Source of the DNA: Macrostomum hystrix
Taxonomy: Eukaryota > Platyhelminthes > Macrostomidae
Assembly: GCA_950097015.1 (NCBI GenBank)
Contig: CATNEN010000038.1
Coordinates: 29,976,501 to 30,040,500 of the forward strand
Length of the DNA: 64,000 bases
Direction of reading: 5' to 3'
Every line of letters begins with the position of its first letter. Position 1 is the stretch's first letter. This document shows, one piece after another, positions 11,564-24,929 of this stretch. The notes under the pieces are model-generated. The model saw nothing but the letters and a program-made list of their open reading frames with translations. It was not told the origin of the DNA and did no database searches. The translations under genes and the position numbers were made by a program.

Positions 11564-12366
11564 TAGTGGGTTTATTAGCGGATTCAGTGAAGGGTTTATT
11601 AGCGGATTCAGTGGAAGGGTTTATTAGCGGATTCAGTGAAGGGTTCATTAGCGGATTCAGTAAGGGGTTTATTAGCGGATTCAGTGGTGGGTTCATTAGC
11701 GGATTCAGTGAAGGGTTTATTAGCGGATTCAGTGGAAGGGTTTATTAGCGGATTCAGTGAAGGGTTCATTAGCGGATTCAGTGGTGGGTTTATTAGCGGA
11801 TTCAGTGAAGGGTTTATTAGCGGATTCAGTCGTGGGTTTATTAGCGGATTCAGTGGTGGGTTTATTAGCGGATTCAGTGAAGGGTTTATTAGCGGATTCA
11901 GTGGAAGGGTTTATTAGCGGATTCAGTGGTGGGTTTATTAGCGGATTCAGTGGTGGGTTTATTAGCGGATTCAGTGAAGGGTTTATTAGCGGATTCAGTG
12001 GTGGGTTTATTAGCGGATTCAGTGGTGGGTTTATTAGCGGATTCAGTGGTGGGTTTATTAGCGGATTCAGTGGTGGGTTTATTAGCGGATTCAGTGAAGG
12101 GTTTATTGGCGGATTCAGTGAAGGTTCATTAGCGGATTCAGTAGTGGGTTTATTAGCGGATTCAGTAGTGGGCTTATTAGCGGATTCAGTGGTGGGTTTA
12201 TTAGCGGATTCAGTGGAAGGGTTTATTAACGGATTCAGTAAAGGGTTTACTAGCGGATTTAATAAAAAGTTTATTAGCGGATTCAGTGGTGGGTTTATTA
12301 GCGGATTCAATAATGGGTTTATCAACGGTTTCAGTGGTGGGTTCATCAACGGTTTCAGTGGAGGGT
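11564..12366. repeat. 24-bp minisatellite
   Basis: The core is gggtttattagcggattcag, followed by tggt, tgaa or tgga variants; about 33 copies. The right end (12230-12366) is degenerate. Unit length divisible by three gives long spurious frames on both strands. Confidence 0.96.
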
Positions 12367-13261
12367 CAATCGCCGAACACCGGTTGTTTCACAGCAGCAT
12401 TAACTCCCAAATATCCCAAGGCGGTGGAGAGCCAGTGTCACTGACCCCACTGAATCTAAAGTCAGAAATGTGACCCTTGTCACACAATCATATCGCAAGA
12501 TTTGTGATGGATCAAGGCGGCAACATTGCAGTTGGTTTGCATTCATTTCTTTTATATTTGCTTTGCTTTCTATATTTGTCTATAATATCTGATTGCACCT
12601 ATATAACATTCAACAGTTGCTAACTCTGTTGAGATAACACTAGACTAGGTAAATAATCTTTGCTTAACTGTGAGTAGGCTGCGGGAATAAGTCTGAGTAG
12701 AAACTCTCGCTGTAAGAAAATGATAGACAAGGGGGAGCAGAGACAGGAAATGATGTCTCGGGAGGCAGCGCTTTTGATTTTCCGATTTTTTTTCATAGAA
12801 AAAGGACAGATTTGTTTCTTCCCATTTCTCCAGTAGTCAGACTTGGGATCAGGTGGTTTTAGTTGGCGCCTAATAACTGGTCTAAAACTCCCCGAAATAT
12901 GAATGGATCTGTGAAAATTACCTACCCTATCTCTATTCCCGAAGGGTCCAAGTCTATGTTTTCACAATGCCTAGCAAAAACCATCTCGAGCCACTTTTCA
13001 CTTTCTTCTTGGAAGCATGATTTTTTTAACTAGCAGGCCTTACTGCGTTCATGTCTGTTGAAAAGCAGCGCTTGGAAACAAGCCAGGTTCGTTAACAACC
13101 GGCGGAAAAAACGTAACGAAAGTTTAACTGAATAAAAAAGGCTGATTGCGATGCTGTGAATTCTGTATGGAACCCTGGATAATGACCACTCTGACCTTAA
13201 AATACACTCCTAGATTAACTTCAAAATCTTGGACAAAGGATACTTAGACGAGAAAAAAGCA
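12367..13261. other. Unique intergenic spacer
   Basis: No exon, RNA gene or transposon recognised. Confidence 0.45.
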
Positions 13262-13950
13262 GGGAGAGATGAGACACGGGAGAGATGAGACAGGGGAGAG
13301 ATGAGGCAGGGGAGAGATGAGACAGGGGAGAGATGAGACACGGGAGAGATGAGACAGGGGAGAGATGAGACAGGGGAGAGATGAGACAGTGGAGAGATGA
13401 GACAGAGGAGAGATAAGACAGGGGAGAGATGAGACAGGGGAGAGATGAGACAGGGGAGAGATGAGACAGTGGAGAGATGAGACAGAGGAGAGATAAGACA
13501 GGGGAGAGATGAGACAGGCGAGAGATGAGAGACGGGAGAGATGAGACAGGGGAGAGATGAGACACGGGAGAGATGAGACAGGGGAGAGATGAGACAGGGG
13601 AGAGATGAGACAGGGGAGAGATGAGACACGGGAGAGATGAGACAGGGGAGAGATGAGACAGTGGAGAGATGAGACAGAGGAGAGATAAGACAGGGGAGAG
13701 ATGAGACAGGCGAGAGATGAGAGACGGGAGAGATGAGACAGGGGAGAGATGAGACAGGGGAGAGATGAGACACGGGAGAGATGAGAGAGGGGAGAGATGA
13801 GACAGGCGAGAGATGAGACAGGGGAGAGATGAGACACGGGAGAGATAAGACAGAGGAGAGATGAGACAGGGGAGAGATGAGACAGGGGAGAGATGAGACA
13901 GAGGAGAGATAAGGCAGGGGAGAGATGAGACAGGGGAGAGATAAGACAGG
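13262..13950 (+). repeat. 16-bp GA-rich minisatellite, locus 1 of 4
   Basis: The unit gagacaggggagagat is repeated about 43 times, with variants gacacggg, gacagtgg, gacagagg and gataagac. The + strand is almost all purine. The same unit recurs at 16052-16830 (inverted), 28193-28612 and 47778-48303. Confidence 0.96.
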
Positions 13951-14698
13951 TGATTCACACATAATAGCTGAAGTGTGCTTATAACATAAATAAGAGTTTA
14001 TTCAGTTTGGCATTGCCAGTCATCAGCAGGGCAGATGAAACTATGTGCCAAGAGACATACGTCCCAAGTTAAAAAAATGTATTATGCTTCAACGAACAGC
14101 CTATAATTTTTCCTAAACTTTTAATGATAGGGTAGATGTATGTGTAGTATAAAAATTTATGAAAGAAATTTTATTTGACTGTGAAAGAGAAATGCTTACT
14201 TCGCTCAAATGCTCGCCACCTTAACTATTAGTGTTTAAGTGGGCTAGACAACTGTGTATACAAACAAGACAATAGCCTGCTCAAGTGGTCTGCAGCTCAA
14301 TCTGAGCTCGGATACCTATATCACAAACACAGGCCATCCCGCGTATATGCTCTTATATTTCTCTAAAAGACGATATTTTTTTCCATTGAATTTCTAGGCA
14401 AGACTTTTCAAATTCTTAGTTTCCATTCTCTAATTTACACGCTTGGAAGGTTCATTAGCAGTTCTGGACGAGACATTGTCAAGTTGTGCTCTTTCGCTCA
14501 AATAAAAAACACTACAAGTTCTAAATGCATATTTTATGCATGTTAGCTAAGCAGCTCGTATCTAAGCCCTGTCTTTCACGACTCCGGAAGCAGTTTTTTA
14601 TCCACCGGTACTTTCTTCAGTCATCGCTTTTCTCCCACTTTTTGGTACGACAGCACTTTGTTCTTTCGCTTCATCAGAAAATATTGCAGTAATTTTGC
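13951..14698. other. Unique intergenic spacer
   Basis: No feature recognised. Confidence 0.45.
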
Positions 14699-15393
14699 AG
14701 TCACTCTTCTTGTCACTCTTCTTGTCACTCTTCTTGTCACTCTTCAAGTCACTCTTCTAGTCACTCATTATAGTCACTCCTCTAGTCACTCTTCTAGTCA
14801 CTCTTCTAGTCACTCTTCTAGTCACTCATTCCAGTCACTCTTCTAGTCACTCATTCCAGTCACTCCTCTAGTCACTCTTCTAGTCACTCATTCCAGTCAC
14901 TCTTCTAGTCACTCTTCTAGTCACTCTTCTAGTCACTCTTCTAGTCACTCATTCCAGTCACTCTTCTAGTCACTCTTCTAGTCACTCATTCCAGTCACTC
15001 CTCTAGTCACTCTTCTAGTCACTCTTCTAGTCACTCTTCTAGTCACTCATTCCAGTCACTCTTCTAGTCACTCATTCCAGTCACTCCTCTAGTCACTCTT
15101 CTAGTCACTCTTCTAGTCACTCTTCTAGTCACTCATTCCAGTCACTCCTCTAGTCACTCTTCTAGTCACTCTTCTAGTCACTCATTCCAGTCACTCCTCT
15201 AGTCACTCTTCTAGTCACTCATTCCAGTCACTCTTCTAATCACTCTTCTAGTCACTCATTCCAGTCACTCTTCTAATCGTTCTTCCAGTCACTTTTCTAG
15301 TCACCCTTTCAGTCACTCTTCCAGTCACTTTTCTAGTGACTCTTCTAGTCAATTTTCTAGTCACTCTTCTAGTCACTCTTCTAGTCACTCTTA
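14699..15393. repeat. 12-bp minisatellite
   Basis: The unit agtcactcttct is repeated with a recurring variant agtcactcattcc at irregular spacing. About 58 copies, degenerate after 15270. Confidence 0.95.
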
Positions 15394-16051
15394 TAGATAA
15401 ATCTTCATCAAAGCTTAGGTAGTTAGCGGACACTGTGGTGGCCAATAGTTGTAGTCGCCATAGCTAATTTAAAAAGCCGAATAGCGGAATCTCCAAAAAA
15501 TTATGGGATTATCCTCTCTCGCCGGAATCCCAAAGCTCAGATTTTGCAGCCTTCCTAAATTCACAGACGGGTTGCATAACAATGACAAAATTTGAGAACA
15601 CGAGCTTGCCAAAAAGGAAAGGAAGCAATTACTACTGGAACAAGGTGGGTGAAATCTTATTTGACATGCAGAAATCAATGCCTGTGAATAATATGGCCTC
15701 TCTACATCTAGAGGAAGCAAGCGCCTGCCTTTGAAGCTCGTGCAAATGACCCTGAGATCGAAGAATATATCCTACGAGTATAAATACACTTGATAATACG
15801 ATAGACAGCCAATGCTTACCGATTACTGGGATTATCAATTGCGACTACTGAGCGTTAAAAACAATTATTATGCATAGTTTTCTGCCTTTGTGACGTCTTA
15901 GAGTCGAATTCGAAGCCCAGCTTCAGCCTTCTGTGACGCAAGACTTTGTAAATGGCAGACTTAGTCACTTGCCAGACGCGTGACCTTGTCTACCAAGGTT
16001 AGGCCACCTCTGGCTAGTGAATCCGACACGTTGGCCTACTCCAGCTCTGCT
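15394..16051. other. Unique intergenic spacer
   Basis: Short open frames on the minus strand show no recognisable domain. No element recognised. Confidence 0.4.
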
Positions 16052-16830
16052 CTCCCGAGTCTAATCTCTCTACCAAGTCTCATCTCTCCCTGTCTCATCC
16101 CTCCCCTGTCTCATCCCTCCCCTGTCTCATCCCTCCCCTGTCTCATCCCTCCCCTGTCTCATCTCTCCCTGTCTCATCTCTCCCCCGTCTCATCTCTCCC
16201 CGTCTCATCTCTCCCCTGTCTCATCTCTCCCCTGTCTCATCTCTCCCCTGTCTCATCTCTCCCCCGTCTCATCTCTCCCCGTCTCATCTCTCCCCTGTCT
16301 CATCCCTCCCCTGTCTCATCTCTCCCCTGTCTCATCCCTCCCCTGTCTCATCCCTCCCCTGTCTCATCTCTCCCCTGTCTTATCTCTCCCCGTCGTATCT
16401 CTCCCCCGTCTTATCTCTCTCCGTGTCTTTTCTCTCCCCCCGTCTGATCTCTCCCCCTGTCTAAGCTCACCCACCGTTTCATCTCTCCCGGTCTTATCTC
16501 TCCCCGTCTCATCTCTCCCCTGTCTCATCTCTCGCCTGTCTCATCTCTCCCCTGTCTCATCTCTCGCCTGTCTCATCTCTCCCCTGTCACATCTCTCCCC
16601 TGTCTCATCTCTCCCCTTTCTCATCTCTCCCGTGTCTCATCTCTCCCCTGTCTCATCTCTCCCGTGTCTCATCTCTCCCCTGTCTCATCTCTCCCCTGTC
16701 TCATCTCTCCCCTGTCTCATCCCTCCCCTGTCTCATCCCTCCCCTGTCTCATCTCTCCCCCGTCTTATCTCTCCCCTGCCTCATCTCTCCCCTGTCTGAT
16801 CCCTCTCCGTATCTCATCTCGCAAAAAAGA
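16052..16830 (-). repeat. 16-bp GA-rich minisatellite, locus 2 of 4 (inverted)
   Basis: The + strand reads tctcatctctcccctg, the reverse complement of the array at 13262. A further variant subset has tctcatccctcccctg. With locus 1 it forms an inverted pair about 2.1 kb apart. Confidence 0.95.
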
Positions 16831-17518
16831 TCTTATCTCTGTCTTGTATCTCTGTCTCATCTGTCTCATATTTCATCCGTCTTACATTATTTTTAAATGC
16901 CCTGTGCATTTCTGCTTTTCAAATAGTTTCCGATATATCGTCTCATCCCAGAAGGATTCAGTAAATCTCTTATCAATAGGCATAACTAAGCATACTTATA
17001 ATTAATTAGATGAAGCTAATATGCATATCTTGATTGCATCATCAGGTTGATTAACCTTGGACTTAGAGATAAGAAATAGACACTCAAACACACGCATATA
17101 GAGACTCGAATAGTTATATGCATTGGTTAGTTAAAATGTAAAATTCTTCTTTTTTTCAGTGTCCGATTTTGATGCATGGAAACTGTTCTGGGCAAAAAAA
17201 TTCAATTGACCCCTGTTAGTGGCAATAGGCGATGCATCACAGTGGAGACTATATAGTTGAATTGAATTTTACTGTCTACTTATTCAGTGTTCAGATATCC
17301 TGCATCTTCGAGTCGCCTCACTTGTGCTCTCAGTTGGCTGATAAAATTTCCTGCCCTTAAACAGCCCCTGCCATGCAGCCTTGAGTCCGAGCTCTTATGT
17401 ACTCATTCTTTGCTGGTGCATTTCTTGTATTTGCTTCCGTTGCTGATTTGAGTGAGTAATAATGGAATGAGCAATCTAGAAATGAGAAACGGAGATGGAT
17501 GAGCAGTGACAAGAAAGT
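16831..17518. other. Unique intergenic spacer
   Basis: No feature recognised. Confidence 0.45.
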
Positions 17519-18250
17519 GAAGGGAACGAAGGAAGTTAAGGGAGTGAAGGGAGTGAAGCGAGAGGATGAAATGAAGGGAGTAAAGGGAATGAAGGGAGCG
17601 AAGGGATTGAAGTAAATGAAGGGAGTGAAGGGAGTGAAGGGAGTGAAGGGATTGAAGTAAATGAAGGGAGTGAAGCGATTGAAGTAAATGAAGGGAGTGA
17701 AGGGATTGAAGTAAATGAAGGGAGTGAAGGGATTGAAGTAAATGAAGGGAGTGAAGGGAGTGAAGGGAGTGAAGGGAGTGAAGGGAGTGAAGGGAGTGGA
17801 GGGAGAGGATGAAATGAAGGGTGTGAAGGGAGTGAAGCAAGAGGATGAAATGAAGGGAGTGAAGGGAATGAAGTAAATGAAGGGAGTGAAGGGATTGAAG
17901 GGAGTGAAGGGAGTGAAGGGAGTGAAGGGAGTGAAGGGAGTGGAGGGAGAGGATGAAATGAAGGGTGTGAAGGGAGTGAAGCAAGAGGATGAAATGAAGG
18001 GAGTGAAGGGAATGAAGTAAATGAAGGGAGTGAAGGGATTGAAGGGAGTGAAGGGAGTGAAGGGAGTGGAGGGAGAGGATGAAATGAAGGGTGTGAAGGG
18101 AGTGAAGCAAGAGGATGAAATGAAGGGAGTAAAGGGAATGAAGGGAGTGAAGGGATTGAAGTAAATGAAGGGAGTGAAGGGAGTGAAGGGAGTGAAGGGA
18201 GTGAAGGGAGTGAAGGAAGTTAATGTAGTGAAGGGAGTGGAGGGAGTGAA
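17519..18250. repeat. 9-bp purine-rich minisatellite with longer-period blocks
   Basis: The unit gaagggagt (and gaagggatt, gaagtaaat) is repeated about 80 times. A longer block containing gagaggatgaaatgaagg recurs several times, indicating multi-unit duplication. The frames it opens on the minus strand are artefacts. Confidence 0.94.
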
Positions 18251-18696
18251 CACACGCAATCTCTGGCATTGAAGGGTGTAGAAAATCAATCAAAAAGCGA
18301 ATCACACAACAGACTAGCAGAACAAGTCAACTGAAGACAGTGGCACACAGCAAAGGAGGCAATGGTGTCCAAACTTACACTCAGTTCGATACCCATTAGC
18401 TTCGCGGTCAAGCGAAACGAAGTAGCAGACAAATTTGGGCCAAGAACTTGTGCGCGCCATCAATTCGGGCTCGCGGCTCGCATCGCTCAAACTGTCACCC
18501 CCGTGCCAGAGCTGCGAAAAATATGAACGATTCCCTCAGTCTGCATTACTTCGAATCTTTCCTTTGTTCGGCAGCTATAGTATAAGCTAGTTTTGTCTGC
18601 GTGCATTTGAAGAGTTAAGAAAAACCTACTCAATTAATTAGGAGCCTATAAAATGCGGGATTTATTTTTTAACATTCCTTTCTACTATTTCTACTA
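18251..18696. other. Unique intergenic spacer
   Basis: No feature recognised. Confidence 0.45.
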
Positions 18697-19400
18697 ATCC
18701 ACTGTGGCGTACCACTAATCCACTGTGGCGTGCCACTAATCCACTATAACGTGCCACTAATCCACTTTGGCGTGCCACTAATCCACTATGGCGTGCTACT
18801 AATCCACCATGGTGTACCACTAATTCAATATGGCGTGCTACTAATCCACCATGGCGTGCTACTAATCCACTGTGGCGTACCACTAATCCACTATAACGTG
18901 CCACTAATCCACTATGGTGTACCACTAATCCACTATGGCGTGCCACTAATCCACTATGGCGTGCTACTAATCCACCATGGTATACCACTAATTCACTATG
19001 GCGTACCACTAATCCACTATAACGTGCCACTAATCCACTATGGTGTATCACTAATCCACTATAACGTGCCACTAATCCACTATGGTGTACCACTAATCCA
19101 CTATGGCGTGCCACTAATCCACTATGGCGTGCTACTAATCCACCATGGTGTACCACTAATCCACTGTGGCGTACCACTAATCCACCATGGTGTACCACTA
19201 ATCCACTATGGCGTGCCACTAATCCACTATGGTGTACCACTAATCCACTATGGTGTATCACTAATCTACTATGGCGTACCACTAATCCACTATGGCGTAC
19301 CACTAATCCGCTTTGGCGTGCTACTAATCCACTGTAGCGTGCCACTAATCCACTGTGGCGTACCACTAATCCACCATGGTGTACCACTATGGCGTACCAA
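18697..19400. repeat. 21-bp minisatellite
   Basis: The core is actaatccactatggcgtgc with three or four alternating subvariants (tataacg, tatggtg, tgtggcg, ccatggtg); about 33 copies. It creates open frames on both strands that are not genes. Confidence 0.95.
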
Positions 19401-20349
19401 TAATCTGTAATTATTTTCCACCAATCAATTATGGAATTGACTACTTATTTGTATTGATGATGACGAATTAAGAGGGCCTATGTAACAATTTTTGACAGAC
19501 TTTTTACAATTTTGGAACAATTTAATGCGAATGTAAGCAGAGCATTTCATTTGGATTTTCTAATTAATCAGCAGGGAATGCATAGTTATAATTCTGACAG
19601 TGAGTTTTAGCAAAGAAAATAATCATGAAATGGCAGGAAATCAATTGCATCAGTAGAGTCAAAATCTTTTGTAAAATTAGGCTCCTTCGTGAAGTCTTGT
19701 CCTCAGGTTATACCTCCAAGGCACCGAGTCTGAACGCCTTGTCAATGAGCTTAATACTTTGTAGATGATCCTGGTTCAGCAGGCCAGCATATAACGATGT
19801 TGTCTCTAACTGTGTTCGCCTTTCGGGTCCTTAATCAAACAAGGCAAAACTTTGCCGCGTGTGCACAGCGAGGTTTGACACTAGCGAAGGTTTTCTATAA
19901 TGTGGATTACGTAATTCAGACCCAAGGAGCGGAGAGCTGGAAAGGGGGCGGGACTGTTGGGTTAGGGGATAATTTAGCTGGGAGCAAAGAAAACTAACGA
20001 TATGGGATCGCGTTCTCACTGCAGTCACCCCTTTTGTACAGAGATAAATGTTAGATAGTTAACAGTTAGTTAGGGACAAAACTTGCGGCAGGAATTTGAG
20101 ACTGTGCGTGAACAGAGATTAGAAATTGATCTGCCAACTATCCTTTTTCCATCTAGTCGTATAATTACCTCGTATGCCAGTCCCGTCCGTATCCAGGGAC
20201 TCAAATTTCGATTGATAAATTCGACAATACGTTGGTAAAATAGTTGAATTCGAGCTCTGAAGGAAGTTCGGAGGTTCTGAAAAAACTTTCTTTTTTTAGT
20301 TGCCACCAATCTGTGATGGTGTACCAAGACTCTATGATAGGAAGTAATA
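19401..20349. other. Unique intergenic spacer
   Basis: No exon or RNA gene recognised. Confidence 0.4.
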
Positions 20350-20636
20350 ATACTATATATTTCGCTGACTCCTGAGCACACACGCACACAGATACTGTAC
20401 ACAGGCACACGCTCACACTGGGTGTGTACACCTGCCCTGACTTTCTCATCGTCAGGCACTTCAGGCACTTTCTCATTGACTTTCACTGCACCTTGGAGGT
20501 TTGCACTCAAGGGTGCAAATTGCACGACAAGCCCCCAAGCCTTTTCTCCGCGGCTGCGCCTCAAATGAATGTGGCCTCGCCGCGGAATCGAGCTTAGGGA
20601 CCTTGTTGCGAGAGGCGAATGTGACGACTAAACAGT
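20350..20636 (-). mobile_element. tRNA-derived SINE, family 1
   Basis: On the minus strand the head near 20625 (ttcgcctctcgcaacaaggt, B box gctcgattcc) runs into the family body (gcctgacgatgagaaagtca) and the CA/TG-rich section. The 3' stem-loop end is missing. It abuts a fragment of SINE family 2 at 20637. Confidence 0.75.
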
Positions 20637-20705
20637 TGTACACAGCCTTTGGAGGCGCCACACAACAGCAGCAGACTACACATCTGGCCTAACTCGGGCA
20701 GGTCA
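20637..20705 (+). mobile_element. Fragment of SINE family 2 (3' portion)
   Basis: The stretch cagcctttggaggcgcc through tctggcctaactcgggca matches, with substitutions, the 3' part of the copy at 53588-53800 (cagccttcagatgcgcc through tctgacccgattgggcca). Confidence 0.6.
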
Positions 20706-21849
20706 AATTATATTTTTTAATTACCTGCGCTTTATCGACAATTATTATGATGTCTATGAAAATAGGGTTAAAGAAAGCAAAAATACAAGCATGCTTAGCA
20801 GCTTTGCAAATTGCAAAAGTTACTCTGTAGACCCTACAAGAACTAGCAATTGTCCATAAATAAGGTGAAAAAACATTGTTTTGGTAAATTAGTTTTAACG
20901 ATCCATCAAAACGGAGGTACAGAGATTGTCAGTTGCATTGCCGGAGTGAGTCTTGCATTACCGCGCTGGCGCCAAATCCTCCTTGGCTCGGTAACACTGG
21001 TGTAACTTCTTTGCTGTTTTTTGCTATTAAAACAATTGCTGAGAAGACTTAAGGGGGCAGAATAAGTAAGTAAAGAATGGGATACTGAGGATGACGCCCG
21101 TGATAAAATGATTGACAGGTGGTCAGACACACTCATGCGGCTTGAGAGTCTGTGTGCTCAAGGAGGAAGTTGGACAAAAGAAAAGATACACATACACAAC
21201 ACACACACGCATGTACACAAGCGAAGAGCAAGTGAAAGGCAAATTTCAATTCTGTTTCTCCAGCTGGGTGAGTATAGTGAGTGGTCATCTGCACTCGCTC
21301 CCCATGGCGGGACACACCTGGGCAAGGAACAAAAAATGGTTTTGTCAGCTAAGGTCTCAGATTGGAACAACAAAACGCTGCTGGTTGTACCGCTACCTGC
21401 AACCTGTACCAGACCGTCTTGACCAGGGGCTAATGAAATATTCATTTTAAACTACGCTGACCAGTATTTTAGCTCCTATAGAGTTTTGGCTGAATGTGAG
21501 TGGGCCAACTCAAAATGGACCAACTCAGCAGAGACCAGAGCAAACAGACCAATGAGAGAGAACACTGCCATAGTGTTCACCTGACAATGTGAGTATTTGA
21601 GTGTGGTGAAATTTGTGGACTGCGAAAATCACGCTTTGGGAAGTAGGGTACGGAAGTAGGGATAGCATTGTCCTCTTCATTTTCATTGCTCAAAGAAAAC
21701 AAAAAAATTAAGGTTGTTTTGAGTGGTAGAGAAGGTTGGAGAGATGGGACACAGCTGCCAATACAATGTCTTTAATGTATTTAATGTATTTCTCCGCCCA
21801 CTGACAAGAGAGAAGACTGGGCAGAGAGGACTAAGGCAGTAGCTTGGGT
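20706..21849. other. Spacer upstream of the protocadherin gene
   Basis: No exon is recognised. Short overlapping frames at 21108-21450 on both strands show no domain. A CA-rich stretch lies at about 21190-21215. Confidence 0.4.
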
Positions 21850-21945
21850 CTCAGCCAATAGCAAAGGGCGTAGACCGCCCCACAAGCCCACGCCATTAGT
21901 TGAAGCTGGCCTATAAGCATTGGTCATGTGTAGTTAAACTCGCAC
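21850..21945 (+). promoter_or_regulatory. Candidate core promoter of the protocadherin gene
   Basis: A CCAAT box (agccaatag, 21855-21859), a GC-rich box (gaccgcccc) and a TATA-like tataag at 21912-21917 are in conventional order. They predict a start near 21940 and a 5' leader of about 215 bp. The leader would contain short upstream frames at 22065 and 22072. This is positional inference only. Confidence 0.35.
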
Positions 21946-22157
21946 AGTCATACAGACAGGAACATTCTCACAGTTTTAAATAGCCTCTTAAGATTTGAAA
22001 CTTTGAAAGGCTGCACTCGAGTTGTATTTTCATTCAGTTTTAAACAAAAAATATCCAAATAAATATGAATTATGACTGACACTCCACAGAACTCGGAATA
22101 AGGAACTGTTTCTGCTCCTTCGATAAGCTTCTGAGGAGAGCATCTGCTCAGACAAGA

Positions 22158-24929
22158 ATGAATCTCGAGTTGCAACTGGCACTGCTTCTCGTCTCAGTTG
22201 CTCTATCGTACGCCGAAGCTCTCGAGACCAGGCTGTCAGACAATGTGCATTTCAACAGCAAGGTGGCGAGCCTGACAGGTCTAGACGGTGAATTCCCACC
22301 GCCGCCAACTGGCGACCAAGCCGGCTACTACCGAGTGAGCCTGAAGCCCTACCTGCCGCAGCTGGATGGGTTCTTCACAATCGACCGCATGGGAACGATA
22401 TCGGCTAACAGGGAGGTCGACCGTGACGAGATCTGTTCAAGGCTGAACTGCTGCGCCAGCCTGGAGTGCCGCCTGGAGTTCATGGCCAGCGTCACCGTTC
22501 GGCCGACCGATCCGCAGCGAACGCTGACCTTTCAGCTCGTGCTGACCGACGAAAACGACCAGACGCCGAGCTTTCCGTACGCTGGACCCATCGACATATC
22601 GGAAGACGCGGCTGTTGGCTCAAACAATGTGGCCCTGCCAGCGGCGGTCGACAAGGACTCACCGGGCTACGCTGTCAAGGCATACAACCTCACCGATCCG
22701 ACTGGCACCTTCGCCGTGGTATTGAAGTCAGGCGTGCCGCATCTTCAGCTACTGCGCCCTCTGGACAGAGAGGTGACTCCACAGTACCAGGTGACGCTGC
22801 GCGCCACAGACGGTGAGCACGAAGGCTCAGCTGTTCTCACCATCCGAGTTGGGGACGTTAACGATAACGCACCAGTCTTCGATCGTGCCTTCGTAAGTTC
22901 CACATTCTCCGAGAGTAAGGCCAACGATCGAATCACAACTTTGACGGCCAGTGATAGAGACGCTGGCCAGAATGCTGACATCATCTTTCGGGTGGCCTCG
23001 GTTGATCCGCCAGCGTTGAAGAAGCATTTCAGTGTGCAAATCAACAGCGGATTTTGGGGTCTGTTTTTGAACCAAAGTTTGGACTACGAGATTCCAGAGC
23101 AGCGAACTGCCCTCGTGTACATCGAGGCTCGAGATCAGGGCAGTCCTCCACAGTCATCGACCGGTACGGTGAGTATTAGTGTCGCCGACACTAACGACAA
23201 TGCGCCGGTGATCAAGGAGCTAGCTAGCTACCAGCTAGATGAGCACAGGGTGCCTGAGGTGCTAGTCAAGGCTATTCAGGTTACCGATGCGGATGCCGTA
23301 TCCATCGGCCAGGTCACCTGCAAGCTGGTGTCTAATCCGAAGTTCAAGTTGGAGAGAAATACTGCCCCAAGTCCTACGGACACCGTGGAGCAGGCTACTT
23401 ACAGCATGTATAGTACTACAACCTTCGACTATGAAGTCGCTCAAGAGGAGAAAGTAGATATGGTCTGCCTTGACAGAGCATCTCCGGAGAGTGTGACGCT
23501 GCAGTCGTTCACCATACCGATTCGCGAGACAAACGACGACCCGCCGAAGTTCACATCACGAAGCTACTTCAAGCAGGTGAGCGAGGATCTCGCAGTTGAC
23601 AGTACAGTGCTGAAGGTTATCGCCACCGATCGAGACAAGGGCTTCTTCAGCGAAATCGCGTACTTTTTGGACGAGTCTGGCCAGCGCAACTTTACAATCG
23701 ACAGTGAAGGCAGCATCAAGGTCCGCGTACCTCTGGACAGAGAGACAGCCAAGAACCTCCGCTTCACTGTCACAGCCAGGGACAGGGGCAACCTGTCAGA
23801 CACGGCCACCGTTGTTGTTGATCTGCTAGACGTCAACGACAATGATCCGAGCTACGCCGGTCCGCTGGAGGCAAGCGTGGAGGAAAACAGCCCGCCAGGC
23901 ACCTTTGTCACTCGGGTGTCGTTCAGCGATCCGGACGAAGTCGAGAATGGCACAGTCGAATTTAGCCTCAGCAGCAGCGAGCAGCACAAGACAGCCAACG
24001 AGTTCTTCAGTTTGTACCGCAACGGAACGATGTCAGTCAGGAATCCGATTGACAGGGAAGTGTGGCCCAGCCTGCAGGTGACCATAGTCGCCTGGGACAT
24101 GGGCCCGCGACGCCGGACTTCCACAGCGATGCTAACGGTCAACATTGGCGATGTCAATGATTGCAAACCAATAGTGGTAAAACCACGGCCGCTAGCTCTA
24201 CTAGGCATTGAAAACATCCTGTACACCAACGTGCCGCGCAAGACTCTTCTAGTGACAGTTGAGGCCGAAGACAAAGACGCTGGAGAAAATCGGACAGTGG
24301 ACTATCAGCTGCTGAGCTCTAATGCTAGCACCCTGTTTGCCATTGACAAGCAGAGTGGCGAGATACACTCGGTGTGGAGGCCAGAGCATGCGCCTCCCGC
24401 ACCTGGACTTTACTACCTCACTGTACAGGTCACCGATCGGGGTAGCCATGTTCGGCTGAGCAGCGAGACAACATTCTACGTGCGTCTGACAGCCCCACCA
24501 GAGGCTCAATTTGCCACGGCCGGAATCAGCGGCCTGATAATTCTCATCCTCATCATCGCCGGCACGGTAGTCATCGCAATAGGCCTCATTGTGGCCATCT
24601 GCTACGTGCGTGGCCGAGCCGACGAGCCCGACGACTTAAACGGTGGCAGCGCCGAGGTCGGCGCCTCCGATTTGGCCGAGACGCGCTTGAAGATGCGGCC
24701 AAACATTGAGGACTTTCACGGCTACCACCGCGAGAGTCCCGTGCCACCCTACGATCCAAGACTGCTGCACCAGCAGCACCAGTGCCAGCACCAGCTGCAG
24801 CACCTGTTGCAGCCGCACGGATCGCTCAAGAGGCAGCAACAGCAGCAGCAGGACTATTATGCGTGGTCGCGACCCGGCTCCCCGCTGACTATGATGTCGC
24901 TGCATCAGCACGCAGACGAGTCAAAGCAG
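22158..24929 (+). CDS. Protocadherin exon 1: whole ectodomain, transmembrane helix, proximal tail
   Basis: This 924-codon exon starts at an ATG followed by a hydrophobic signal sequence (LALLLVSVALSYAEA). It ends at tcaaagcag|gtgaga. If the intron were retained, seven further codons (VRENYQH) and a stop would give a 931-residue short-tail form. GC content is clearly higher than in the flanks. Confidence 0.95.

Noticed and set aside
11554-12473. Repetitive frames such as ISGFSGGF on + and NPLINP on -
   Set aside because: Translations of a 24-bp minisatellite, open in several frames on both strands.
13210-13962. Minus-strand frames of 197-250 codons rich in SHLSPVSSLPCLI
   Set aside because: Translation of the 16-bp array. 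Three frames stay open because the unit lacks stops in every phase; the same peptide appears at the other three loci.
17357-18305. Minus-strand frames of about 300 codons (TPFTPF, HSLHSL)
   Set aside because: Translation of a 9-bp repeat; no domain.
18662-19410. Overlapping sense and antisense frames of 226-241 codons
   Set aside because: Both come from the 21-bp array.
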